A DNA stretch of 64,000 bases from Trichomonas vaginalis G3 (GCF_026262505.1 NC_067205.1:17236001-17300000), one strand, 5' to 3'. Numbered from the stretch's first letter, positions 51,109 through 59,974 are shown. Made by a program: numbers and translations. Notes: a model not told the origin generated them from the letters alone.

Positions 51109-51731
51109 TCTTTTTGTTTGTCTCTTTTGACTAAACTATTAAATATATAGTCTTTCTCTAAGTCGGGGTTGTTTTTCATTTCTTCGGGGGAGTGGTTTCC
51201 CAAACCTTTTTGTTTACGGCTATTGTAAATATTTAAAACTTGTCTCATCTTTGCCATGGAGAAGTGTCTATACTTGTCGTCATATGACATTTCATCTACC
51301 TCACCACCTTGTGGTTGGTTTAAGTCTCTTAAGATTTTTATACAACTGTCAATGACACCAAGAGCAGAATGGTTTTGGTCGACAATGAAATATTGGTTTA
51401 CATTTTTTGAACGCAGATAGTTTTTAATATCGTCTGATTTGAAAGAACTTTCACAGTCAGATGTCAGTTTTGTTGGATGGTATTTGTCAACGAATATTGT
51501 CAAAGCAGTTTTCACATCTAAAATATTTTTGGACCATAATGGTATGGCTTCACAGTATCTTGTGTTTTGACCGACAAATATTAGCCAGTATGGTGGTCCA
51601 TCTTCTCTATATCTCGGAATGTTTTCCAAGATATCCATAAACCAAGCATTTGGTGTTGAACTAAAGATTTTTACCATGAGTGCTTTCTTTGTTGCTTTAG
51701 AAACATACGGGTCCTTGTTTGAATTCGTCAT
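51072..51731 (-). CDS. Retroviral-type (rve) Maverick integrase
   Basis: Starts at 51731 (MTNSNKDPYVSKATKKAL), divergent from 51748. Core segments AWFMDILENIPRYREDGPPY (first Asp), WLIFVGQNTRYCEAIPL, LTSDCESSF (second Asp) and NQYFIVDQNHSALGVIDSCI lie in the order of the RNase H-like integrase core. Mavericks use this enzyme to insert with 5-6-bp target duplications. About 219 residues, shorter than cellular c-integrases, so some flanking domain may be coded separately. Confidence 0.75.
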   Translation of the reverse strand: MTNSNKDPYVSKATKKALMVKIFSSTPNAWFMDILENIPRYREDGPPYWLIFVGQNTRYCEAIPLWSKNILDVKTALTIFVDKYHPTKLTSDCESSFKSDDIKNYLRSKNVNQYFIVDQNHSALGVIDSCIKILRDLNQPQGGEVDEMSYDDKYRHFSMAKMRQVLNIYNSRKQKGLGNHSPEEMKNNPDLEKDYIFNSLVKRDKQKECQASNLRKVTK

Positions 51732-51747
51732 TTTTAACCCATAAGAA

Positions 51748-52148
51748 ATGGGTTTATTTGGCGCATTAGCAGGAGTCGCATCTAGATTTTTGCCCGCAGT
51801 GGGAACACTAGCCAGAGGTGCATTTGGAATTGGAAGGAAGATTTTGAGTACATTAGGTATACTGAAAGAGAAAGCACAACCTATTATACAAACCGTACAG
51901 AAAGGTTGGGAGTAGCACGAGATGCAGCAAATTTTATTCCAAATCTTGAAACAAGAGGAAAAGTTCAAGGATGGATGGACAATGTAGGAAGACAAGCAGG
52001 AAACTACTATAACAAAGCAAATGACTACTATACCCAAGCAGGACACTACATGGACCAAGGTGAAAGATTCTTTAACAGAGGATATAACCATGCACAACAG
52101 TGGGTAAACAACAACCAACCGCAACCACCTCAAACGTGGGGAATGTAA
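51748..52148 (+). pseudogene. Minor-capsid-like (pVI-type) gene region, MGLFG start
   Basis: Starts at 51748, divergent from the integrase with 16 bp between. MGLFGALAGVASRFLPAVG is an N-terminal hydrophobic amphipathic segment with a possible myristoylation glycine. Downstream sequence in the region encodes a Tyr/Asn/Gln-rich helical part (GNYYNKANDYYTQAGHYMDQ). Comparable to membrane-lytic minor capsid proteins by composition only. Not all of it is in one frame. Confidence 0.45.
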
Positions 52149-52167
52149 AATTTTTTACTGAGATGAA
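52149..52167 (+). promoter_or_regulatory. Duplicated Maverick promoter TTTTTTACTGAGATGAA
   Basis: The same 20 bp (AATTTTTTACTGAGATGAAA) precedes the ATG at 52168 and the ATG at 52343. Exact repetition only at start codons argues it is a promoter or leader element. Confidence 0.55.
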
Positions 52168-52323
52168 ATGAACAATACAGCATTGAGACAAATGGGCTCA
52201 AGATGGATTTGTCGGCTTCCAGCAGTTACACAACCACGTGTTTGTCAAGTTCTTCCTATACCTCAGGAAGTTTTAGACCGACTTAAAAAACCTAAACAAC
52301 CAGTTGAAAACAAACCAAACTAA
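52168..52323 (+). CDS. Small Maverick protein, 51 residues
   Basis: ATG directly after the duplicated promoter. MNNTALRQMGSRWICRLPAV is followed by a Lys/Pro-rich tail (LKKPKQPVENKPN). The frame ends 19 bp before the next gene and is preceded by the same promoter, which supports a real gene. Function unknown. Confidence 0.5.
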   Translation: MNNTALRQMGSRWICRLPAVTQPRVCQVLPIPQEVLDRLKKPKQPVENKPN

Positions 52324-52342
52324 AATTTTTTACTGAGATGAA

Positions 52343-52927
52343 ATGACCGAAGAAGTTGAAACGGTAGATTTGACACCACAAACAAAAAGTTCAGAACCAT
52401 TGTCAAAACCTGTCAAAGAACTTACAGATGAAGAGAAAAATTCAATAATAGAAAGTGTGAGGTCTGGAAATACAAACCCTAACTACAAAGTCACTTTTCA
52501 TAAAAATGGAACGGCAAGTATCTCAAAAAAGAAACAGACTCTCACAAATAAAATATTGAAGTCGGAAGGAGCTTTCGAGACAACAGATGGGAAAGTTTAC
52601 TTCACTGACCAACAGTTCATTATAGAACATCTCATTGACTTAGAGTCGAAATATTCTAAACTTTACAACAAACACAAAAAGTTGAAAGGAAAACAAAAAC
52701 AGATGGCATATGATATTTATGAAGATGTTGACGACACAACTGTTCCAGCAAGTGAGGTAAAGTCAGATGAACCGAAAAGTGACGAAAAACCAATAGAAGA
52801 AGAAAAACCAAAAACTGAAGATAAACCAAAACCAAAGTTTAGTCTCCAAACTAAACCAAGTCAACCTTCATTAGCTGGTATGGGTTGGCGTCAAAGACTT
52901 TTGGCAGCGGGTGGTTACGTAAAGTAA
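52343..52927 (+). CDS. Maverick charged protein, 194 residues
   Basis: Starts MTEEVETVDLTPQ. It has an acidic N-terminus, a central folded part (NTNPNYKVTFHKNGTASISK; FTDQQFIIEHLIDLESKYSK coiled coil), a K/E/D/P low-complexity stretch (about 140-170), and a short C-terminal motif (SLAGMGWRQRLLAAGGYVK) that could be a docking peptide. No family known. Lies between small virion-type genes and the polymerase. Confidence 0.6.
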   Translation: MTEEVETVDLTPQTKSSEPLSKPVKELTDEEKNSIIESVRSGNTNPNYKVTFHKNGTASISKKKQTLTNKILKSEGAFETTDGKVYFTDQQFIIEHLIDLESKYSKLYNKHKKLKGKQKQMAYDIYEDVDDTTVPASEVKSDEPKSDEKPIEEEKPKTEDKPKPKFSLQTKPSQPSLAGMGWRQRLLAAGGYVK

Positions 52928-52976
52928 AGAAAAAACAGTATATTTTTAAAAAAAATATTTTTTTATTTTTATAGAA

Positions 52977-55130
52977 ATGCCCCCGTATAGAATAGATAGA
53001 AGGTCTGCTAGAATAAAAGCAGAGTTAGAAAGATATGGTTGGAAAGTTTCGAAGAAGTTTAAATATAGGAAGGGAAAGCCAATAAAAGTCTATGACAAAC
53101 TGGCTGGTCTGACCTACGAAATGGACTTGGAAACAGCACGTGCAAATTATCCAAACAGACTTGAGAGGTTAGAAGAAGAACGTCTTATGGACATGCCTTT
53201 CAATGTTAATGAGCCACAGGTTGAAGGACACGATGGCTTTGCCAGATTCTACTGGAAACATGACGAACAATTGTATCCTTTGAGGAGGAAAAAAGGAAAG
53301 GGTGAAGACGCACATGCTCCCATGGAAAGAACAAGATATGCATATGAGAAGTATCGTGAAGTTAGAAGTAAAATTACATCTGGTCGAACCTTTACAGTAA
53401 AATTTGACGAAGGAAAGAACAAAGAAGGCTTCATGGGAGTACTTGCTGCAATTCAAGACGGAAATAAGAAAGGATACAATCTCAGACTAACCGTAACAGA
53501 TTTAGATGGTCATATATACTACTCACATGGCAATGTCACAACAGCCGCACAACTTCTTGACGCTTTCAAGACTACAAAGAGAGAACAAATGTTTGACTCC
53601 GACTCAGATATTTTGAATGCAATTGAAGGAATTGCAAGCGTGAAGTTCGAATGGTACCAACCTAACCCTCAAGCAGTCAGACAACATGCTGGATACTTCC
53701 CGTTCAGAAATAAGTCTGACATTGACTTGACAAGGTATGGAATTTACAATTCAATTGAAAAAATTGTCAATGAACCTTGTATTCTTACATGTCTCAGGAA
53801 CTCTGGTCTTGTTACAGATGAGAAAATGAAGTATCTTGAGTCATGTGTGAAGACAAGGTACATTCTTAGAGGTCAATTGTCAAAAATTGCACCGTTGGCA
53901 AATGTGAATATCCGAGTCAACATTCCGACTGAGAAAGGTTCTTCACATGACGACTATGTTGTTGACAAAGACTTACCATGGTTGAAGATTGTACTTGTCC
54001 ACAACCACTTCATGTTGAACGAAAGTCTTACAAACCCATTGTTCGGAAAAGGTAAGTGCAACATTGTCAGAGCTGTTAACATTCTTTTCGAGAAAGGCTT
54101 GTTGGAACCAATTCCAGATGACAAGCTGACAGAAACTTTTGTACCAAAAGACGAAACAAACTTTTCATTGTTAGTAAGACCAAAAGTTGTTCCGGACAAA
54201 GTTATAGCACAAAAGAAGTACACAGCTCCAAAAGGAGTTGGATTGTTCGGATACCAACCTGAACCAGAAGAACTTCCAATGAGGTTGCAAGAACTTCAAG
54301 ATGCTATAAACAAACTTCATTTGAGGCATCCAATCGACGTCAAATTGTATTGGAGAGCATCTGAGTTAGCTCAGAAGGTTTTATATGAAACAGGTTGCTT
54401 TGACGATGTTTATGAGATAACAGGCGAGGTTTCTCAGAAGATAAGAGACTCACTTGAATTTCCACGAACCGGACCCATTGGATGCGATAAGTTCGACTCA
54501 TACGAAAAAATATACTATATCGACCTTAACGCTGCGTACATGAGGTTCGTCCAATATATTCCGACTGGAATTCCAAACGAAGATGGCGAGTTCCCGGGAA
54601 AGAACTATACAGTTGGAAAGGTCATACAACAACTATATGATATTAGGAAAGCTTCAAACCCCAAACTTGCAATGACACTCAAATTGCTTATGAATTCGAC
54701 ATGGGGATATTCCATTAAGAAACCTCAAAAGATGAAGAGTAAACACTATGAGAAGGTCGACAACTTTGTTGAAAGGTTCTCCCCTTTTGTTTTGAAGTAC
54801 GAGTTCACCGAAGGTCAAGATGGCTTAGTAACCACAGTAAAACCTATTGTCGAACATTGGTCCTATCCTCAGTTCGCAAAGGCAGTCCTTGACAACTACA
54901 ACAAATTTTTCTCAGAGGTTAAATCCAAAGTGAAGGTATACTATGAGAACATCGATGCACTCATGACGAACGAGGAAGGATACAACAAACTCATTGAAAT
55001 GGGTTTAGTCGGTGAGAAGATGGGCCTTTTTAAGCTAGACAAGGTATTTTCCGAAGTTCATGTAATATCGAAAAGGAAGTACTGGGCCGTGCTTGAAGAC
55101 GGCACAGAAATAAAACATTGCATGAAATAA
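52977..55130 (+). CDS. Protein-primed family B DNA polymerase
   Basis: 717 residues. The palm motif A region YYIDLNAAYMRF lies near 514-525, the motif B region LKLLMNSTWGYS near 568-579 and a motif C region near 655. The N-terminal 60 residues are basic with a KFKYRKGKPIKVYDKL segment. It is the replicative polymerase of Mavericks, expected to use a terminal protein primer and copy the linear element from its terminal repeats. Shorter than the 1,000-plus residues often seen in full-length family members. Transcribed with 52343 and 55187. Confidence 0.85.
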   Translation: MPPYRIDRRSARIKAELERYGWKVSKKFKYRKGKPIKVYDKLAGLTYEMDLETARANYPNRLERLEEERLMDMPFNVNEPQVEGHDGFARFYWKHDEQLYPLRRKKGKGEDAHAPMERTRYAYEKYREVRSKITSGRTFTVKFDEGKNKEGFMGVLAAIQDGNKKGYNLRLTVTDLDGHIYYSHGNVTTAAQLLDAFKTTKREQMFDSDSDILNAIEGIASVKFEWYQPNPQAVRQHAGYFPFRNKSDIDLTRYGIYNSIEKIVNEPCILTCLRNSGLVTDEKMKYLESCVKTRYILRGQLSKIAPLANVNIRVNIPTEKGSSHDDYVVDKDLPWLKIVLVHNHFMLNESLTNPLFGKGKCNIVRAVNILFEKGLLEPIPDDKLTETFVPKDETNFSLLVRPKVVPDKVIAQKKYTAPKGVGLFGYQPEPEELPMRLQELQDAINKLHLRHPIDVKLYWRASELAQKVLYETGCFDDVYEITGEVSQKIRDSLEFPRTGPIGCDKFDSYEKIYYIDLNAAYMRFVQYIPTGIPNEDGEFPGKNYTVGKVIQQLYDIRKASNPKLAMTLKLLMNSTWGYSIKKPQKMKSKHYEKVDNFVERFSPFVLKYEFTEGQDGLVTTVKPIVEHWSYPQFAKAVLDNYNKFFSEVKSKVKVYYENIDALMTNEEGYNKLIEMGLVGEKMGLFKLDKVFSEVHVISKRKYWAVLEDGTEIKHCMK

Positions 55131-55186
55131 AAAATTGCATACCATTTTAAAACGTTTTTAAAACAGTATATTTTTACATATATAAA

Positions 55187-56047
55187 ATGCTTCAGGTTGA
55201 AAAACAAAGAACAAAAGTAGCAGATACAAAACCGTTAGACTATATCTTTACAAACGCTGGCAGGAATATATCAGATGAAGAAATTTCATCCCGTACTTAC
55301 AGGTTTGACTATCCAGTTCGTTGGCTTCAAAGTCCTTCAGATGCAAAGGCAATAGGATTTAGAAGAGTTTTGTTTTCAAATAGAACTAATGCATTCATGT
55401 TTGCAGTATATTTTCACGGTCAGTATAAAGGCTCTGATGGTCTAATAGAAAAATTTGATGAAATGAAAATCTTTACAATTCGTTCAGACGAAAGTCTTGA
55501 AAAAACTCTAAATGACTTTCAAACTCAAATAAACAAATACTACTGGGAATTTCAAGAAAAATACCACTCTTTACTAAATGGAACATACTATCTGAAGCTA
55601 GAATACGATAAGATGAATTCCACAGTTTCATTTCAAAGGATTGAAAATAACCCTCCAAGAGATACAGAGTTTTTATATTGGGGGGTTGACAGGCGTTCTT
55701 GGGCACAATTTCTTCGGTTACTAAACCAGAACGAACCATTGCCACCAGACGGTCCTTTTAAATTTATACTCCCACCAGCAGATTTGACAGTTTATAGAAA
55801 CGTGTTCGATCCTCAAAATGTCATGTGTCATGCAAGTTTCAGTTCAAGCAACAACAGTTTTCTTTGTATCGGTAAGGACTTTTATGACTTTGCTTCTAAA
55901 TTCTACGAACCACCTAGTAACAGTTTCTCTGACTTTCAAGTCTGGTTCACAACAAACGGTGTGCAGCATATTATTCCACTATACTATGACTTTTATCTCG
56001 AATTGTCTTTCATATACAACTACGGAAAAGTGCTGAAAAAGTATTGA
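55187..56047 (+). CDS. Maverick paired structural-type protein, 286 residues
   Basis: Diverged paralogue of 48703-49479 on the opposite strand (see that entry for shared segments). It starts MLQVEKQRTKVADTKPLDYI after the promoter TATTTTTACATATATAAAATG. Mixed beta-rich with no catalytic motif recognised. Its stop abuts the AAAAATATATTTTAGGTGAA motif that marks cassette boundaries further on. Confidence 0.6.
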   Translation: MLQVEKQRTKVADTKPLDYIFTNAGRNISDEEISSRTYRFDYPVRWLQSPSDAKAIGFRRVLFSNRTNAFMFAVYFHGQYKGSDGLIEKFDEMKIFTIRSDESLEKTLNDFQTQINKYYWEFQEKYHSLLNGTYYLKLEYDKMNSTVSFQRIENNPPRDTEFLYWGVDRRSWAQFLRLLNQNEPLPPDGPFKFILPPADLTVYRNVFDPQNVMCHASFSSSNNSFLCIGKDFYDFASKFYEPPSNSFSDFQVWFTTNGVQHIIPLYYDFYLELSFIYNYGKVLKKY

Positions 56048-56237
56048 AAAATATATTTTAGGTGAAGAGGTGAGATCTCACCTGTTTTTTCACCCTCTTG
56101 AATTTTCATGAATTTCCTTAAGATAGAAAAAAAGTGAGTTAAAATGAGATTTTTATCGTTGTGGTCCGACGGTTAAGCCACAAACGAATGTCCGACGTCC
56201 CACCAAAAAATATTTTTTATTTTTATTGTAAGAACAG

Positions 56238-56900
56238 TATGACAGTCGAAGCAAAAACGTTCACGAACAAATCTAATGGCGAAACATTCACAAAAGGCAC
56301 CTATAACGGTATTGAAGTCTTACGTAGAGACAAGGATGGTTATATAAATGCAACAAAGATATGTCAGCAGTTTAGGAAAGACTTTAGAAGGTTGTTGGAA
56401 AATAAGTCCTGGGAAGAGTATTTTAAGGCATTTTGTGAAGAATATACCAACCGCGGAATTCCGCGGGTTGCTTTTTATACACAGTTCATGCAGGAATTCC
56501 CGATGAAATCAAACAGGTTAGAGGAACGTATGTAGATCCAAGACTCGTAAACTATATAGCAATGTGGGCTTCTCCAAAATATTGCATAGCAGTTGGAAAA
56601 ATTCTGGACTCCATAGACAAGAAAGTTCATGAGAAATTAGATGAAGAAGAACTTGAAGATACAGCAGAGAATGCTAAACCTTTGTTCGAAGAAGAAGTTA
56701 GAAAAATGCATGAAAAACAAATAGAACATGAACGTGAGATATGTTCTGGTTATAGAGACTCTCCATACGAACTAGACCAATGGGAACAAGAAGATTTAAA
56801 GAGAGAATTTAGAGAATATGAACTCGCTAAAGTTTCATTAGAAGCTGCAGAAGAGAGGTTAAAAGGTTGGGGTCCTTTTGTACAAAAATATTGTGAGTAA
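56238..56900 (+). pseudogene. KilA-N domain gene
   Basis: After the cassette-type leader (TTATTGTAAGAAC) the region encodes GTYNGIEVLRRDKDGYINAT and KICQQFRKDFRRLLENKSW, the hallmark of KilA-N DNA-binding domains of poxviruses, other NCLDV and phages. MWASPKYCIAVGKILDSIDK (domain end) and an E/K-rich coiled-coil tail follow. KilA-N proteins are typically accessory DNA-binding regulators. A palindromic repeat (56449-56469), the same as in the array at 57066-57442, is inserted in the gene. A remnant of another gene's 5' end (56164-56207) sits just upstream. Broken. Confidence 0.8.
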
Positions 56901-57065
56901 ATGAACCATTTTATTTTTTATTGAATTCGGCAAAAATATATTTTAGGGTAGATGGTTTTTTAGGTGTCACCAGGTCACTCGGTCACTCGGTCACTCGGTC
57001 ATTTTAACTTCTCTGAAAAAGTGTGACAACATGACATTTTGACAACAACACAGGAAATAAACTTC

Positions 57066-57442
57066 ATCGTATTCTTTCACCCGTTGAATTTTGTATAAAA
57101 AAGCAACCGCCGGAATTCCGGCGGTTGGTATATTCTTCACAAAATGCTTGTTTTGTTGAGACTTCTTCGTCAATGTTTTGTATAAAAAGCAACCCGCGGA
57201 ATTCCGGCAGGTGGTATATTCTTCACGAAATGCTTGTTTTGTTGAGACTTTGTCATCTAATTTCTCATGAACTTTCTTCGTCAATGTTTTGTATAAAAAG
57301 CAACCCGCTGTTTTCCGCGGGTTGGTATATTCTTCACGAAATGCTTGTTTTGTTGAGACTTCTTCGTATATGTTTTGTATAAAAAAGCACCCGCCGGAAT
57401 TCCGGCAGGTGGTATATTCTTCATGAAATGCTTGTTTTGAGG
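57066..57442. repeat. Array of four palindromic repeats, about 100-bp units
   Basis: Palindromic cores at 57105-57126, 57192-57212, 57302-57323 and 57389-57410 (ACCCGCGGAATTCCGGCAGG type, varying in the stem) are separated by conserved GGTATATTCTTCACGAAATG and TGTTTTGTATAAAAAGCA pieces. The minus strand stays open over about 160 codons because of the repeat, which I do not take as a gene. Confidence 0.85.
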
Positions 57443-57483
57443 TCGAGCCAAAAGTGGCTCCACCGTAGAAAACACACAAAACT

Positions 57484-58641
57484 CATTTTACTCGGCAAAA
57501 ATATATTTTAGGTGAAGTGGTGAGATCTCACCTCTTTTTTCACCTCTTTTCTCACCCGTTGAATTTTCATGAATTTTGACACTTTCACAAAAAACATAAA
57601 AAAGTTAGTTTTTTAAAAAAAATATTTTTTATTTTTATTGTAAGAACATGTTAGCAACAACAGCACCAAACTCGTTAGTCATGAACCCAACTTCAATGTT
57701 AGTAGAGATGAAAAGCTTCATTCCTTCTTCATATACTTTCGAAACAGAAATCCAGAAGATAAAGCAAGAACTTCTCCAAGGAGTTTTAGACTGTAGTGCA
57801 AAAGATGAAACAAATGAAGAATATCTTTATGAAATGCAGGATATTATTGACCATTTACCTAAACTTCCTGAAATACAACAACAAAAGCTTACTATTCCAG
57901 AATTCGATGAAATAGAAGTCAAAGCAACTGACTCAGTAGAAACCAAGAAGTTCATACGTAAGGTAAACTATGAGTTTCTTGGATTTCATTGCAACCACAA
58001 AGTCATGGACAAAGATTGCGATATGTTATATAAGAACATCTCTGACATATACAAATCTGAAGAATTTAAGACCTACGACAACTTTTTTTCGTTAGTTGCA
58101 AAATGTGTATGGCAGATAAGAGATAAAGATAGAAGAGGTAAGGTATGGAACGAACAGATAAAACCAGCAACTTTTGAGTTAAAGAAAACCATTGACGCCT
58201 TAGTCATACTTGCAGGTTTTATTTCAATGTACAATGCTAAAATGAACCCACAATGTTCAAAATGTAAAGCAGCAATGAGGAAATATAACTACTCCGTCAA
58301 AGAGATAGAACGTATGCGAAACGACTATGCAGATTTAAAGAAAGAAGTAGAGAAACCAGCAGAAGATAAAATGGACATGTTGACATTTCTGAACAAAAAC
58401 TATCCAACTGCTGACGATTTCCTTCTATCTGACGTCAAGAAGAAATATAAAGAAACCTTCGGCATAGTTAAAACTTTTGACATACTGACAGAAGAAATAG
58501 AAGCTACAAAACTGTTTAGAATTTCAAATATACATCGTACAATTCATGTAAAACGCTTGTGAAAAAGAGGTGAGAAAAGAGGTGAGAAAACAGGTGAGAT
58601 CTCACCTCTTCACCTAAAATATATTTTTGCTGAGTAAAATG
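57484..58641 (+). mobile_element. Inverted-repeat-bounded gene cassette (element B copy)
   Basis: Arms at about 57484-57555 and 58568-58641 are near-identical inverted repeats starting CATTTTACTC(G/A)GCAAAAATATA and built from GGTGAGATCTCACC and TCTCACC motifs. Same architecture as 2267-3436 in element A, but with TCACC replacing CTACCC throughout both arms. Confidence 0.7.
57648..58562 (+). CDS. Cassette protein, 304 residues, unknown function
   Basis: Nearly identical to the element A copy at 2448-3362 (same length, mostly conservative differences such as K/N and E/D changes). It keeps the Cys/His segment GFHCNHKVMDKDCDM, the CxxC (NPQCSKCKAAMR) and the coiled-coil region KEIERMRNDYADLKKEVEK. 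Leader TTTTTATTGTAAGAACATG is the same as in A. Open in full. Confidence 0.75.
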   Translation: MLATTAPNSLVMNPTSMLVEMKSFIPSSYTFETEIQKIKQELLQGVLDCSAKDETNEEYLYEMQDIIDHLPKLPEIQQQKLTIPEFDEIEVKATDSVETKKFIRKVNYEFLGFHCNHKVMDKDCDMLYKNISDIYKSEEFKTYDNFFSLVAKCVWQIRDKDRRGKVWNEQIKPATFELKKTIDALVILAGFISMYNAKMNPQCSKCKAAMRKYNYSVKEIERMRNDYADLKKEVEKPAEDKMDMLTFLNKNYPTADDFLLSDVKKKYKETFGIVKTFDILTEEIEATKLFRISNIHRTIHVKRL

Positions 58642-58947
58642 ACCAAATTTCATTATATAACTGTTATGAGTGACGAAGTGAACTTTGACACTTCGTAAAA
58701 AAAATCCCTGAAATCGTGAAAAAACATATACGAAGAAGTTTATTTCCTGTGTTGTTGTCAAAATGTCATGTTGTCACTATTTTCAAAAAGATGTTAGTTG
58801 ACCGAGGGACCGAGGGACCGAGGGACCTGGTGACACCTAAAATATATTTTTGCTGAAAAAAATGACCAAATTTCATGAATTTCCTCATATGTTTGCTACC
58901 CTAGGAAAATCGAGGATAGAGATTCCGTACGAAAATCGTGAAAAAAT

Positions 58948-59157
58948 GCTACCCCGACTTTTACAGGGGTTGCCTAAAACTCATGAAAATCGTGAAAAAA
59001 TGCGAGTAGTAAAAAAAAACCACTCGCCTAAAACACATGAAAATCGTAAAAAATTGCGAGTACGTTAAAAATCTTACTCGCCAAAACTCTATGAAAATCG
59101 TAAAAAAACTCTATGAAAACAGTGAAAAAATGCGACCCCGACTTTTACAGGGGTCGC
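58948..59157. repeat. Covarying hairpin array with 54-bp period
   Basis: Hairpins at 58948-58973 (ACCCC/GGGGT stem), 59002-59027 (GCGAGT/ACTCGC), 59056-59081 (GCGAGTA/TACTCGC) and 59132-59157 (GCGACCCC/GGGGTCGC). Each is separated by about 28 bp of near-constant sequence (AAACTCATGAAAATCGTGAA). The stems change but stay paired. A degenerate member lies in element A near 3470-3495. Confidence 0.8.
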
Positions 59158-59281
59158 CTAAAACTCATGAAAATCGTAAAAAAACTCTATGAAATCATAT
59201 CTTTTATACAAGATAGAAAAAATAAAATTAACGCTAGTTTTTTTAAAATATTTTTTTTTATTTTGTATGTAAGAACAGGAA

Positions 59282-59893
59282 ATGACAAGCACTGAGTTTG
59301 AAACAGTTAAAAAGATAGACAATGAGACCAAGGTGGTTAGAATAGGTGATTTAAACGTAAGATACTCAAAGAAATACAAAAAATATTCTTTGTCAGACAT
59401 TTTAACACCATCCGGAAAGAGAGCAAAGGACTGGGTTAGAAATGCTTCAACTCAGAAAATTTTGACAAGAAATCCTGAGCTTTTGATATCAGTAAGATTT
59501 CATGGAACTACAGCATATCTCATCGACAAAAGTCTTATACCACTAGTTTTGTTATGGATTGACCCAGTTGTTGGATATAATTTCATAACATATGGTTCAT
59601 TCGATACGGAACGTTGCTGTGAAGGCTTACTTTACATCGTTCAGAAACCGAAGGACTTCAATACAAAGAGATATAAGATAGGAAGAACATTTAATATAAC
59701 TAAAAGATATGACAGTACAGTCAATAGAGTTAAGGTTGTGTTTGTAAATGATATGAGAGCTGCTGAAACAGAACTGCTTGAAGTTTTTGAGAAAAGGTAT
59801 GGTGCTCCCACGAAAGGTAAAGAAACGTTTGAAGTAGATGAGATAGATAGTGCTATAAAATTATTTGACGAAGTTGCTGAAAAATACATGTAA
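59282..59893 (+). CDS. KilA-N-like plus T5orf172 (GIY-YIG) protein, 203 residues
   Basis: The N-terminal half has KilA-N-like features (YSLSDILTPSGKRAKDWVRN; LLISVRFHGTTAYLIDKSLI; VLLWIDPVVGYNF). The C-terminal half from about residue 115 is a T5orf172-type GIY-YIG domain: EGLLYIVQKPKD, RYKIGRTFNITKRYDS (KIG and R motif), AAETELLEVFEKRYGAP (conserved Glu) and KETFEVDEIDSAI. Such proteins are accessory nucleases of NCLDV and phages; a role in element mobility or DNA exclusion is inference. Uses the same GTAAGAAC leader as the cassette gene. Frame whole. Confidence 0.8.
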   Translation: MTSTEFETVKKIDNETKVVRIGDLNVRYSKKYKKYSLSDILTPSGKRAKDWVRNASTQKILTRNPELLISVRFHGTTAYLIDKSLIPLVLLWIDPVVGYNFITYGSFDTERCCEGLLYIVQKPKDFNTKRYKIGRTFNITKRYDSTVNRVKVVFVNDMRAAETELLEVFEKRYGAPTKGKETFEVDEIDSAIKLFDEVAEKYM

Positions 59894-59974
59894 AGCGTTT
59901 ATTTTTCAAGCTTGACACCAAAGATGGCTCAGGTAGCTCTAGATGGTAAATTGTCTTGTCCGAGTCCTTCTGGC

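Larger units (their letters stand above)
56929..58853. repeat. Outer inverted pair related to the Maverick subterminal block
   Basis: Arms at 56929-57066 and 58735-58853 share GGCAAAAATATATTTTAGG, then a tandem (GGTCACTC x3 on the left, GGTCCCTC x3 on the right, read in the same sense) and GACAACATGACATTTTGACA plus CACAGGAAATAAACTTC. Both resemble the subterminal block at 46849-46945. The pair encloses the palindromic array and the inner cassette. Confidence 0.8.

Noticed and set aside
57066-57479. Minus-strand frame of about 160 residues over the palindromic array
   Set aside because: Its sequence is entirely the repeat (STKQAFREEYT units), kept open by unit length; no promoter pattern and no non-repeat coding.
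58948-59157. CRISPR-like geometry (constant 28 bp alternating with variable 26 bp)
   Set aside because: The variable parts are palindromic stem-loops, not foreign-derived spacers, the array is short, and it lies in a eukaryotic mobile element with no Cas-like genes.
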